From: Geodermatophilaceae bacterium
GTDB taxonomy: Bacteria; Actinomycetota; Actinomycetes; Mycobacteriales; Geodermatophilaceae
NCBI GenBank assembly: GCA_013814015.1
Contig: JACCQS010000105.1
Span: 1-6,999 of the forward strand
DNA: 6,999 nucleotides
Direction of reading: 5' to 3'
The notes beneath the pieces are model-generated. The model ran no database searches, was not told where the DNA came from, and worked only from the letters and a program-made list of their open reading frames with translations. The translations under genes were made by a program, and so were the position numbers. This document shows, piece after piece, positions 1 to 5,354 of this stretch (its first letter is position 1; the number at the start of each line of letters is the position of its first letter).

Positions 1-206
1 GCTCGCATCCCGGGGTTTCCGCGCGCTTCTTCGATGCGCTGGCCGACTGCGGGGTCAACATCGAGATGATCTCCACGTCGGAGATTCGGATCTCGGTGAT
101 CTGCCGGGACACCGACCTCGACGTCGCGGTACGCGCGGTGCACTCGGCCTTCGAACTCGGCGACGAGGAGACAACGGCGGTCGTGTACGGCGGGACCGGC
201 CGATGA
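1..206 (+). CDS. lysC: Aspartokinase, C-terminal ACT-domain fragment (5' end outside window)
   Basis: This is the 3' end of aspartokinase, which phosphorylates L-aspartate in the first step of lysine/DAP, threonine and methionine synthesis. The frame is read from base 3 and ends at TGA 204-206, giving 67 residues. Visible motifs are SHPGVSARFFDAL, NIEMISTSEIRISV and the terminal AVVYGGTGR. These belong to the second ACT domain of actinobacterial LysC, where SHPGV and the ISTSEI strand contribute to the lysine/threonine feedback site. The catalytic kinase domain and first ACT domain lie upstream and cannot be judged. The gene is followed 19 bp later by asd on the same strand, the usual actinobacterial lysC-asd operon. 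In relatives, an internal start inside lysC gives a separate beta subunit with the same C-terminus; that start is not in view. Identification is secure. Confidence 0.95.
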   Translation, partial: SHPGVSARFFDALADCGVNIEMISTSEIRISVICRDTDLDVAVRAVHSAFELGDEETTAVVYGGTGR

Positions 207-211
207 GCAGC

Positions 212-218
212 GAGGAGG
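212..218 (+). promoter_or_regulatory. Ribosome binding site that decides the asd start
   Basis: GAGGAGG is an almost perfect Shine-Dalgarno sequence in the lysC-asd gap. It lies 7 nt before ATG 226 but only 4 nt before the in-frame TTG at 223. The spacing favours ATG 226 as the start of asd. Confidence 0.8.
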
Positions 219-225
219 AACGTTG

Positions 226-1260
226 ATGAGCGGGCTCAATGTCGGGGTCGTCGGTGCGACCGGGCAGGTCGGCAAGGTGATGCGAGCCATCCTCGCCGAA
301 CGCGACTTTCCGGTCGATCAGATCCGGTATTTCGCCTCGGCGCGGTCAGCGGGTACGACGTTGCTGTGGAAGGGCGCCGAGATCACCGTCGAGGACGCTG
401 CCATCGCCGACCCGGCCGGACTCGACGTGGCGTTGTTCTCCTCCGGCGCCACGTCCTCGCGGGAGCTGGCGCCCAGGTTCGCCGCCGCAGGGGTTCTGGT
501 CATCGACAACTCCTCGGCTTGGCGGATGGACCCGGAAGTTCCGCTGATCGTCGCGGAGGTCAATCCGGAGGCGATCAAGCTGGCCGGCAAGGGGATCATC
601 GCCAACCCGAACTGCACCACGATGGCCGCGATGCCGGTCCTCAAACCGCTGCACGACGAGGCCGGTCTGGTCCGGCTGGTCGTCAGCACCTACCAGGCCG
701 TCTCTGGTGGTGGCGTTGCCGGCGTGGACGAGTTGGACAAGCAGATTCGTGAGACAGCTGGCCGGGCAACCGAATTGACGCACGACGGGTCGGCCGTACC
801 GTTTCCGGATCCCGTGCTCTATGCCCGTCCGATCGCCTTCAACGTGGTGCCCTACGCCGGTTCGTTGCTCGAGGACGGTTCCGGCGAGACCGAGGAGGAA
901 CGCAAGCTGCGCAACGAGAGTCGCAAGATTCTCGGCATCCCGGATCTGCTCGTCTCCGGGACCTGCGTCCGAGTTCCGGTGTTCACCGGCCACTCGCTCT
1001 CGCTCAACGCCGAGTTCTCCCGGCCGTTGAGCGTCGAACGGGCGATGGAGTTGCTCGCCGATGCTCCGGGTGTGGAGTTGTCCGACATCCCGACGCCGTT
1101 GCAGGCGGCCGGCAAGGACGCGAGTTTCGTCGGCCGGCTGCGGGCCGATCCCGGCGTACCCGACGGGCGCGGTCTGGCACTGTTCGTCAGCAGCGACAAC
1201 CTGCGCAAGGGCGCCGCGCTGAACACCGTCCAGATCGCCGAGCTCCTCGCGCGTCGCTAG
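226..1260 (+). CDS. asd: Aspartate-semialdehyde dehydrogenase
   Basis: The 344-residue enzyme makes L-aspartate-4-semialdehyde from aspartyl phosphate using NADPH, directly after LysC and at the branch to lysine/DAP and to threonine/methionine. It is cytoplasmic and in its family works as a dimer. The N-terminal Rossmann domain carries the GATGQVG dinucleotide loop at residues 10-16. The nucleophile is Cys130 in ANPNCTT and the acid/base residue is His256 in TGHSLSLN. Both match the M. tuberculosis numbering. Substrate-binding motifs DNSSAWR (94-100) and QAVSGGG (157-163) are present, so the enzyme should be active. I start at ATG 226 rather than TTG 223 because of the GAGGAGG site and the family length. 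It sits 19 bp behind lysC and is probably cotranscribed with it. No separate promoter or terminator was seen. The next gene is convergent. Confidence 0.97.
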   Translation: MSGLNVGVVGATGQVGKVMRAILAERDFPVDQIRYFASARSAGTTLLWKGAEITVEDAAIADPAGLDVALFSSGATSSRELAPRFAAAGVLVIDNSSAWRMDPEVPLIVAEVNPEAIKLAGKGIIANPNCTTMAAMPVLKPLHDEAGLVRLVVSTYQAVSGGGVAGVDELDKQIRETAGRATELTHDGSAVPFPDPVLYARPIAFNVVPYAGSLLEDGSGETEEERKLRNESRKILGIPDLLVSGTCVRVPVFTGHSLSLNAEFSRPLSVERAMELLADAPGVELSDIPTPLQAAGKDASFVGRLRADPGVPDGRGLALFVSSDNLRKGAALNTVQIAELLARR

Positions 1261-1380
1261 GCCCCCGGTCGAGCGTCGCGACTGGCGGGCGTCGACGTGG
1301 ACACTAGGTTGCTGGTCGACTCCCAGACCTCGAAGTATCAATTCGGAAATGGCCTCGCTGGCATCAAGATGCGAAGAGCA
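1261..1380. other. Convergent intergenic gap between asd and the VOC gene
   Basis: These 120 bp separate two genes transcribed toward each other. I found no long stem followed by a T-run for either strand. The local structure consists of the self-complementary octamer GTCGCGAC near 1275-1282, two copies of GTCGAC further on, and a 10-bp direct repeat at the right edge. Termination here may be factor-dependent. No small ORF with a ribosome binding site is convincing. Confidence 0.5.
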
Positions 1381-1387
1381 TCAAGAT
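1361..1387. repeat. 10-bp direct repeat GCATCAAGAT x2 with a short hairpin between the copies
   Basis: GCATCAAGAT occurs at 1361-1370 and again at 1378-1387, a 17-bp period. The second copy covers the stop codon of the VOC gene. Between the copies, GATGC (1368-1372) can pair with GCATC (1378-1382) around a 5-nt loop. This could be a weak transcription end signal for the minus-strand gene or chance. There is no T-tract. Confidence 0.4.
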
Positions 1388-1743
1388 CGAGCGGCGAGGC
1401 AGAACTCGTTGCCCTCGGGGTCGGTGAGCACTGCCCAGGAGTGACCCCACTCATCCTTGTCGGCCACATGAGTGGCGCCGAGGGAGACGAGCCTCGCGAT
1501 CTCCTCGGTACGTGGCACCGACGTGTCGACGAGCAGGTCGAGGTGCATCCGGTTCTTGGCGGTCTTGGCTTCCGGGACCTTGAGGAACAGGAATCTCGGC
1601 AGCGCCGTCCCGGTTCGATTCAGCGATGCCATGAACGGCGAGGGATCGGGGTCGAGCCGAATTTCGAGCGCAGCGGACCAGAATCCGGCGACAGTTGCAA
1701 CGTCGTCGCAGTCGACGGTCACGCAGCCAACCGCCAGAGTCAT
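1381..1743 (-). CDS. VOC (glyoxalase/bleomycin-resistance fold) protein of unknown substrate
   Basis: This 120-residue protein has one glyoxalase-like (VOC) domain. The N-terminal half opens with VGCVTVDCDD and continues AGFWSAAL, and the second half contains NRMHLDLLVD and ends TDPEGNEFCLAA. These are hallmarks of the glyoxalase_6-like group common in actinobacteria. Possible metal or substrate ligands are His67 (in MHLDL), His101 (in WGHSW) and Glu113 (in GNEFC). The substrate cannot be read from the sequence. VOC members include lactoylglutathione lyases, dioxygenases and antibiotic-binding proteins. I chose ATG 1743 because the frame upstream of it is the end of merR, a GAGGAGG site sits 6 nt before it, and the domain begins there. 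Its ATG overlaps the merR TGA as ATGA, so translation is probably coupled and expression follows the MerR switch. A detoxifying role for the MerR ligand is inference only. Confidence 0.88.
   Translation of the reverse strand: MTLAVGCVTVDCDDVATVAGFWSAALEIRLDPDPSPFMASLNRTGTALPRFLFLKVPEAKTAKNRMHLDLLVDTSVPRTEEIARLVSLGATHVADKDEWGHSWAVLTDPEGNEFCLAARS
1740..1743 (-). other. ATGA start/stop overlap joining merR and the VOC gene
   Basis: On the minus strand the last base of merR is at 1740 and the VOC start codon begins at 1743, so the two genes share ATGA. This 4-bp overlap is the usual signature of translational coupling within one transcript. Confidence 0.9.
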
Positions 1744-2588
1744 GAGTCCCCTCCTCGGGTGTCTGCGCTCGTGCCGGTGGCCAGCGGCCAACAGATCTCA
1801 GTTCGATAGTGCCGGGGATCCTGGGCCTCGGCCGGGCTGATGAGGTAGATCTCCCGGACCTGCAGGTCGGCGGAGACCGCATGTTCGGCGACCCACCGAC
1901 CGAGCAGTTGGTAGCTACCGGCGATCGAGTCGTAGTCGCCGTGATGGGTGAGGACAGCGACCGTGGCGGCCGGCACTTCGCCGAGTGCCAGTGGTCCCCG
2001 GTTGTCGGGTAGCTGGACCGCTGTGGCCAGTGGTAGGTAGGCGACGACGTCTTCGACGTCCTCGACAACCGGCGGGTACAGCGCCCCGGACGGGCCGCCC
2101 GGCGGCATCCCGAGCCGGCCCAGCATCTCGTACAACGCTGCGTACGCGGTATCGAGGAACGTGGCGAAGGCGGCTTCCCGCACCCGGCCTCGATATTCCA
2201 CGGTCTGTATCGCCGGTTCTTCACGGATGTGCACCGGGGTGAGACTGGCGGGATGCTCGATGCCCGAGTGGATCTCGTCGACGGCCTGGGCGATCCGGGC
2301 CAGCCGCTCTTGGAGCAGATCTCCATGACCGATGAGAATCTTGCGGGTCAGGTCCGGGTCCCTGGCCCGCAGGATCTCACCGACGTCGGACAACGGCAGG
2401 TCCAGGTCCCGTAGGCGACGCAGCACCGCGGCATCGGTGAGCTGACTGGCCAGGTAGGCGCGGTAGCCGGTTGCGGGGTCGATCTGGGCGGGCACCAGAA
2501 TGCCGGCTGCGTGGTAGGCACGCAGCGCCTTGATCGACAACAGACTCGAACGGGAGAACATCCCGATCGACATCAATCCGTTCGGCAT
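1740..2588 (-). CDS. MerR-family regulator with C-terminal GyrI-like effector-binding domain (BmrR/BltR-like architecture)
   Basis: This 282-residue transcription factor has an N-terminal MerR winged helix (about residues 7-75). Its recognisable motifs are MSIGMFSRSSLLSIKALRAYH, DPATGYRAYLASQL and the RLRDLDLPLSDVGEIL helix. A linking dimerisation helix spans about 80-115. From about 125 to 275 there is a GyrI-like domain. Its motifs include EYRGRVREAAFATF, VAVLTHHGDYDSI, the YLISPAEAQDP strand and RTEICWPL. In BmrR-type relatives this domain binds hydrophobic or cationic compounds and the dimer untwists a promoter with an overlong spacer. No metal-binding cysteine cluster is seen, so a drug or metabolite sensor is likelier than a metal sensor. 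I chose ATG 2588 because the promoter at 2595-2625 would start transcription there. ATG 2573 is an alternative. It overlaps the VOC gene by ATGA and lies 60 bp behind the peptidase. Confidence 0.9.
   Translation of the reverse strand: MPNGLMSIGMFSRSSLLSIKALRAYHAAGILVPAQIDPATGYRAYLASQLTDAAVLRRLRDLDLPLSDVGEILRARDPDLTRKILIGHGDLLQERLARIAQAVDEIHSGIEHPASLTPVHIREEPAIQTVEYRGRVREAAFATFLDTAYAALYEMLGRLGMPPGGPSGALYPPVVEDVEDVVAYLPLATAVQLPDNRGPLALGEVPAATVAVLTHHGDYDSIAGSYQLLGRWVAEHAVSADLQVREIYLISPAEAQDPRHYRTEICWPLATGTSADTRGGDS
1750..1756 (-). promoter_or_regulatory. Ribosome binding site of the VOC gene, inside the merR 3' end
   Basis: Read on the minus strand, GAGGAGG lies 6 nt upstream of ATG 1743. It fixes the short 120-residue start over the longer open frame reaching 1791. 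The extra N-terminal residues of that frame (HRHERRHPRRG) are arginine-rich antisense noise and not part of the fold. Confidence 0.8.
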
Positions 2589-2594
2589 GGCAAC

Positions 2595-2625
2595 AGTCTT
2601 GGGTCTCCCTCGGGGGGAGAGTCAA
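2595..2625 (-). promoter_or_regulatory. MerR-type promoter of merR-VOC: TTGACT, 19-bp spacer, AAGACT
   Basis: Read on the minus strand, TTGACT (2625 to 2620) is followed by exactly 19 bp and then AAGACT (2600 to 2595). A 19-20 bp spacer that is too long for normal RNA polymerase is the hallmark of promoters activated by MerR proteins, and a dyad fills this spacer. The -10 is only a moderate match. The predicted start site, 7 nt after the -10, falls on base 2588, the A of the merR ATG, implying a leaderless autoregulated message. The promoter lies wholly in the 60-bp gap behind the peptidase gene. Confidence 0.72.
2604..2620. promoter_or_regulatory. MerR operator dyad TCTCCC-N5-GGGAGA
   Basis: On the minus strand TCTCCC, then CCCGA, then GGGAGA form a perfect 6-bp inverted repeat. 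It sits between the -35 and -10 elements of the merR promoter. Position and base content fit operators of MerR proteins, which bind on the promoter face and distort the spacer. The most likely ligand is the MerR encoded immediately downstream. Confidence 0.7.
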
Positions 2626-2648
2626 GCAACGGCGACTGCTCGAGTTGG

Positions 2649-4460
2649 TCAGACCGGCGGGACCCGGCGCAGGCAGAAGTCCAGCGCCGCGGCCACCTGC
2701 CGGATCGTCTCCTCGATCACCAGGCTGCCGTGGCCGGCGTCGAACCGGTACACCTCGTGGTCATGGCCACGCTCGGCCAGAGCGCTCAGGTAGTTCTCGA
2801 TCTGGCGCAACGGACAGCGCGGGTCATTCGCCCCAGCCATCACCATGACCGGCGCCCGCACAGCCCCCACGTAGCTGATCGGGGACGAGCGACGGTAGAC
2901 GTCCCCGATCTCGTCCGGGGACCCACCGAACAGCGCCCGGTCGAAGGCCCGAAGGCCGTCCATCTCGTCCTCGTAGGCAGCGAGGTAGTCGGCCACCGGG
3001 ACCTCGGCGACTCCGGCCGCCCACCGGTGCGGCTGGGTGCCGAGTCCGAGCAGGGTCAGGTAGCCGCCCCAGGAGCCGCCGGTGAGGATGCAACGCGCCG
3101 GATCTGCCAGCCCTGACGCGACCGCCCAATCCTGTACGGCGGCGATGTCCTCGCATTCGGTCAACCCCGGTCGCCCGGTCAACGCATCGCGCCAGATGGA
3201 GCCGTACCCGGTCGATCCCCGGTAGTTCACGTGTACCACCGCAAAGCCGGCTTCGGCGTACGCGGCTCGGCGCGCGCGGTAGGCATCCTCGTCGGAGGAA
3301 TCCGGACCGCCGTGGATCAAGAAGGCGGTGGCAAAGGGAGGTTGTCCGTCCGGCGGACGTACGACCAGGGCGTGGATCGCTCCACCGGGCCCGTCGACCC
3401 ACGCGTCCTCGACCGGGAAGGCTTCGGGCGGGGCTTCGCCGGGTGCGGAAAGCACGAGCCCGCCGCCGACTGCTCGGATCGCCGGCGGTGACACCGAGGA
3501 CGACCAAGCGAACTCGACCGTTCCGTCCGGGCGAGCAGTGGCACCACTGACCACGCCGGGCGGGGTGTCCAAGCGGTGCAGGGACTTCTCGCTGAGGCTG
3601 TAGGAGTAGAGCTCGGTACGCGCGGCATGGTCGTGGCCGATCAGCAGCGCGCCTGCGTCGGCGTACCAGCTACCGCTGACCTCACCGGGCAGATCAAGCA
3701 CGATCTCGGTCTCGGTGTCGGACACCACGTCCCAGATCAGAAGTTCGGGCCGGCCACGCCGTTCATGGCCGACCAGCAGACGGGGGTCCCCGCTGATCGG
3801 CGCGAATCCGAGACTGGAGAGCCCGAGGTTCTCGCCGTCCCACTTGTCGCCAATTGTCGAACCATCCACAGTAGACACAACGCGAAGTGCCATGTGTCGC
3901 GCATCGCCGTGCTCGGAATGCCCTACTGCGACGAGGGTTTCATCATGTGACAGCCCACCGACGTACCCGGTCTCCTCATGTTCGTAGAGCACGGTCGTCG
4001 AGCCTTCACGCGTACGGCGCAGGATCTGGGTGCCGTCGTCGGTACTGCGACCGATCACGGCGATGTGGTGGCCCAGGCTCAGCCCGGTGGAGTAGGCCGG
4101 CTCGATCCCGTGCGTTGCGGGTGGGTCCGTACCCCCGCCGAAGGGCTCAGCCAGCCACTGTCCCCACTCGTCTCCGTCGGTGTCGTCGAACCACCAGATC
4201 TGCTCGCCGTCAGGAGTGAGAGCTCCCGACAGGGTGCCGTTCGGGCGGTCGGTCACCTGGCGGTGCGTGTCGTCGGCGCGGTCCCAGGCGTACAGCTCGA
4301 CGATGCCGGTCTGGTCGGAGAGGTAGAGGCAACGGTCGGGGGCATCGAGTGCCCAGTCGGGCAGGGTGATCCGCGGCGCTCGGAATCGGGCCTGCCAGCG
4401 AGCGTTCGAAGCTGGCTCGAGTGCGGGCACGTCGGTTGGGGCAGTGGGATCGATCGTCAC
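2649..4460 (-). CDS. S9-family prolyl-oligopeptidase-type serine peptidase (alpha/beta hydrolase with beta-propeller)
   Basis: This 603-residue protein has the prolyl oligopeptidase/acylaminoacyl-peptidase layout. An N-terminal seven-blade-type propeller (about 40-345) has repeated strands such as RCLYLSDQTGIVELYAW and TRTELYSYSL-like blades. A C-terminal alpha/beta hydrolase follows from about 360. The oxyanion motif HGGP is at 383-386 and NYRGSTGYG follows near 412. The triad is Ser463 in GGSWGGY, Asp546 in GANDPR and His577 in DAGHGS; the 83- and 31-residue spacings fit the family. Members cleave short peptides or acyl-peptides. The substrate here is unknown. No signal peptide is seen, so it is probably cytoplasmic. 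I start at GTG 4460. The frame is open to about 5006, but that part is antisense to tetR and resembles no family. No good ribosome site precedes GTG 4460, so it may be leaderless. It lies 60 bp ahead of merR but is functionally unconnected as far as I can see. Confidence 0.92.
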   Translation of the reverse strand: MTIDPTAPTDVPALEPASNARWQARFRAPRITLPDWALDAPDRCLYLSDQTGIVELYAWDRADDTHRQVTDRPNGTLSGALTPDGEQIWWFDDTDGDEWGQWLAEPFGGGTDPPATHGIEPAYSTGLSLGHHIAVIGRSTDDGTQILRRTREGSTTVLYEHEETGYVGGLSHDETLVAVGHSEHGDARHMALRVVSTVDGSTIGDKWDGENLGLSSLGFAPISGDPRLLVGHERRGRPELLIWDVVSDTETEIVLDLPGEVSGSWYADAGALLIGHDHAARTELYSYSLSEKSLHRLDTPPGVVSGATARPDGTVEFAWSSSVSPPAIRAVGGGLVLSAPGEAPPEAFPVEDAWVDGPGGAIHALVVRPPDGQPPFATAFLIHGGPDSSDEDAYRARRAAYAEAGFAVVHVNYRGSTGYGSIWRDALTGRPGLTECEDIAAVQDWAVASGLADPARCILTGGSWGGYLTLLGLGTQPHRWAAGVAEVPVADYLAAYEDEMDGLRAFDRALFGGSPDEIGDVYRRSSPISYVGAVRAPVMVMAGANDPRCPLRQIENYLSALAERGHDHEVYRFDAGHGSLVIEETIRQVAAALDFCLRRVPPV

Positions 4461-4468
4461 CCTCGCGC

Positions 4469-4497
4469 ACGCTAGTCGCAGGCACGGTGTGACGCAG
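4469..4497 (-). promoter_or_regulatory. Possible promoter of the S9 peptidase gene
   Basis: On the minus strand CTGCGT (4497 to 4492), 17 bp, then TAGCGT (4474 to 4469) forms a -35/-10 pair. The -10 fits the actinobacterial TANNNT pattern but the -35 is poor. It would start transcription at about 4462, within two or three bases of GTG 4460. That agrees with the absence of a usable ribosome site. The call is weak. Confidence 0.35.
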
Positions 4498-4525
4498 AAT
4501 ATCTTTGTAATTTCGTAATATTCGG

Positions 4526-4555
4526 TTGCATTTCGGCGCGGGCGGGTTCTAACAT
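4526..4555 (+). promoter_or_regulatory. tetR-MFS promoter: TTGCAT, 18-bp spacer, TAACAT
   Basis: TTGCAT (4526-4531) and TAACAT (4550-4555) are separated by 18 bp and match housekeeping-sigma -35 and TANNNT -10 elements. Transcription should begin near 4562. The palindrome at 4564-4588 starts at once downstream, where a bound repressor would block polymerase. This is the only convincing promoter for tetR and the exporter. Confidence 0.7.
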
Positions 4556-4563
4556 CGGCGAAG

Positions 4564-4588
4564 ATGAAACGGAACGGTTTCGTTTCAT
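4564..4588. promoter_or_regulatory. TetR operator: ATGAAACG-N9-CGTTTCAT palindrome
   Basis: ATGAAACG (4564-4571) and CGTTTCAT (4581-4588) are perfect 8-bp inverted repeats around 9 bp. An overlapping shorter dyad, GAAAC-N6-GTTTC (4566-4581), is nested in it. The GAAAC/GTTTC half-sites, total length and position at the predicted start site fit an operator of a TetR-family repressor. The adjacent tetR product is the natural binder, giving autorepression and control of the exporter. Confidence 0.72.
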
Positions 4589-4626
4589 TCGTAAGGCTAG
4601 GACCGAGGACCGTGACGATCAGATGA
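4564..4626 (+). CDS. Possible leaderless 20-codon upstream ORF coupled to tetR
   Basis: An ATG at 4564 opens a 20-codon frame starting MKRNGFVSF and ending TVTIR, with TGA at 4624-4626. That stop overlaps the tetR ATG at 4623 as ATGA. The start codon lies at or within 2 nt of the predicted transcription start, so it could be translated as a leaderless message, a common mode in actinobacteria. The peptide is basic (K2, R3 and four more arginines or lysines) and resembles nothing I know. Its first codons are also the TetR operator, so the ATG could be a by-product of the palindrome. The tetR gene has only a poorly spaced GAGGA (13 nt before its ATG), so coupling would explain its translation. 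Speculative. Confidence 0.35.
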   Translation: MKRNGFVSFVRLGPRTVTIR

Positions 4627-5318
4627 GCACTCGAGACGACGCCGTCGGCGTGGACACCGCTGCGGTCAGCGCCGTTCCCACGCGGCGCCCACGGGTCGAG
4701 GGCGATCGGGAGACCGAGATTCTGGACGCGGCGGTCCGGGTTCTTGCCGACGTGGGATATGACCGGCTGACCATGGACACGGTGGCCTCCGAGGCGCGGG
4801 CCAGCAAGGCGACCCTGTACCGGAGGTGGCAGAACAAGGCTGCCCTGGTCGTCGACGCGGTCTCGCGGGCCAAAGGCATCCCACCTGCCGACATGCCCAG
4901 TACCGGAACCTTGCGCGGTGACCTCCTCGCCTCCTGGTGCGGGCGCGGAGGCTGGAGTTCGACGCTTCCGATGTCGGTGATGGGTGGTCTGATGACCGCT
5001 CTGCACAATGACGAGGAGCTCGGCACTGCGTTCCGTGAAATCTTCCTGGGGCCACGACAGGCGTTGGCGCGCAGAGTCTTCGAGGAGGCTCGGGACCGCG
5101 GCGAGATTGCCGACGGAGTCGACCTCGACCTGGTGATGTCACTGCTTCCGGCCGTCTGCGTCCATCAGGAATTCGTGCTGCACGCAACCCTGGACGACGC
5201 CTTCGTCGAGCGGGTGATCGACACCGTTGTGCTGCCCGCATGTCGTGCCCGACCCACGCAGGCGCACGACGACGCCCGGGCGGTCAAGAAACTCAGAACT
5301 GTCCGATCCACCGAGTAG
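4623..5318 (+). CDS. TetR/AcrR-family transcriptional repressor, probable regulator of the adjacent MFS exporter
   Basis: This 231-residue regulator has an N-terminal TetR helix-turn-helix at about residues 27-75. Motifs seen are ETEILDAAVRVLADVGYDRL, TMDTVASEARASKATLYRRW and NKAALVVDAV. The all-helical C-terminal ligand domain (about 95-208) has the look of the TetR C-terminal 11/16-type groups, with GDLLASW, LMTALHNDEELG and RGEIADGVDLDLVMSLLP. Such proteins bind a palindrome as dimers and leave it when a small molecule binds. The first 25 residues and the basic tail after 210 are outside the fold. Start ATG 4623 is the first in-frame start with a proper HTH distance. A GAGGA at 4605-4609 is 13 nt away, which is long. 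A TetR palindrome lies in its leader. The exporter gene begins 36 bp after its stop, so the two probably form an operon. The inducer is unknown. Confidence 0.93.
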   Translation: MSTRDDAVGVDTAAVSAVPTRRPRVEGDRETEILDAAVRVLADVGYDRLTMDTVASEARASKATLYRRWQNKAALVVDAVSRAKGIPPADMPSTGTLRGDLLASWCGRGGWSSTLPMSVMGGLMTALHNDEELGTAFREIFLGPRQALARRVFEEARDRGEIADGVDLDLVMSLLPAVCVHQEFVLHATLDDAFVERVIDTVVLPACRARPTQAHDDARAVKKLRTVRSTE

Positions 5319-5342
5319 TCACAACCGAATATCCCAGCTCAA

Positions 5343-5349
5343 AGAAGGA
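5343..5349 (+). promoter_or_regulatory. Ribosome binding site of the MFS exporter
   Basis: AGAAGGA ends 5 nt before ATG 5355 in the 36-bp gap after tetR, a well-placed Shine-Dalgarno sequence. No separate promoter or palindrome is seen in this gap, so the exporter should depend on the tetR promoter. Confidence 0.75.
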
Positions 5350-5354
5350 AGATC

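Larger units (their letters stand above)
4461..4622. other. Divergent intergenic region between the S9 peptidase and tetR
   Basis: This 162-bp region is the most AT-rich stretch of the window, especially 4498-4535. It holds a weak possible leftward promoter for the peptidase, a good rightward promoter for tetR, a TetR-type palindrome, a 6-bp inverted repeat (GAATAT 4497-4502, ATATTC 4518-4523) and a possible 20-codon leader ORF. Confidence 0.8.

Noticed and set aside
223..225. TTG 223 as the asd start
   Set aside because: It would lie only 4 nt from the Shine-Dalgarno. ATG 226 has better spacing and gives catalytic residue numbers matching the M. tuberculosis enzyme.
346..1341. Long minus-strand open frame opposite asd
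   Set aside because: It is antisense to a certain gene. Its product is Arg/Gln/Asp-rich with no family motif, as expected when a GC-rich gene is read on the other strand.
1744..1791. N-terminal extension of the VOC frame to 1791
   Set aside because: The added 16 residues are Arg/His-rich and precede the fold. The GAGGAGG site and ATGA overlap point to ATG 1743.
1297..1809. Plus-strand open frame across the convergent gap and the VOC gene
   Set aside because: It is antisense to the VOC gene for most of its length, has no ribosome binding site and shows no recognisable motif.
2589..2648. Terminator for the S9 peptidase formed by the TCTCCC/GGGAGA dyad
   Set aside because: The stem is only 6 bp with no T-run, and its exact placement between -35 and -10 elements is better explained as a MerR operator.
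4461..5006. N-terminal extension of the S9 peptidase frame to about 5006
   Set aside because: The extension runs antisense through tetR and its promoter, is unlike any S9 N-terminus, and would give an oversized protein. GTG 4460 gives the normal length of about 600 residues.
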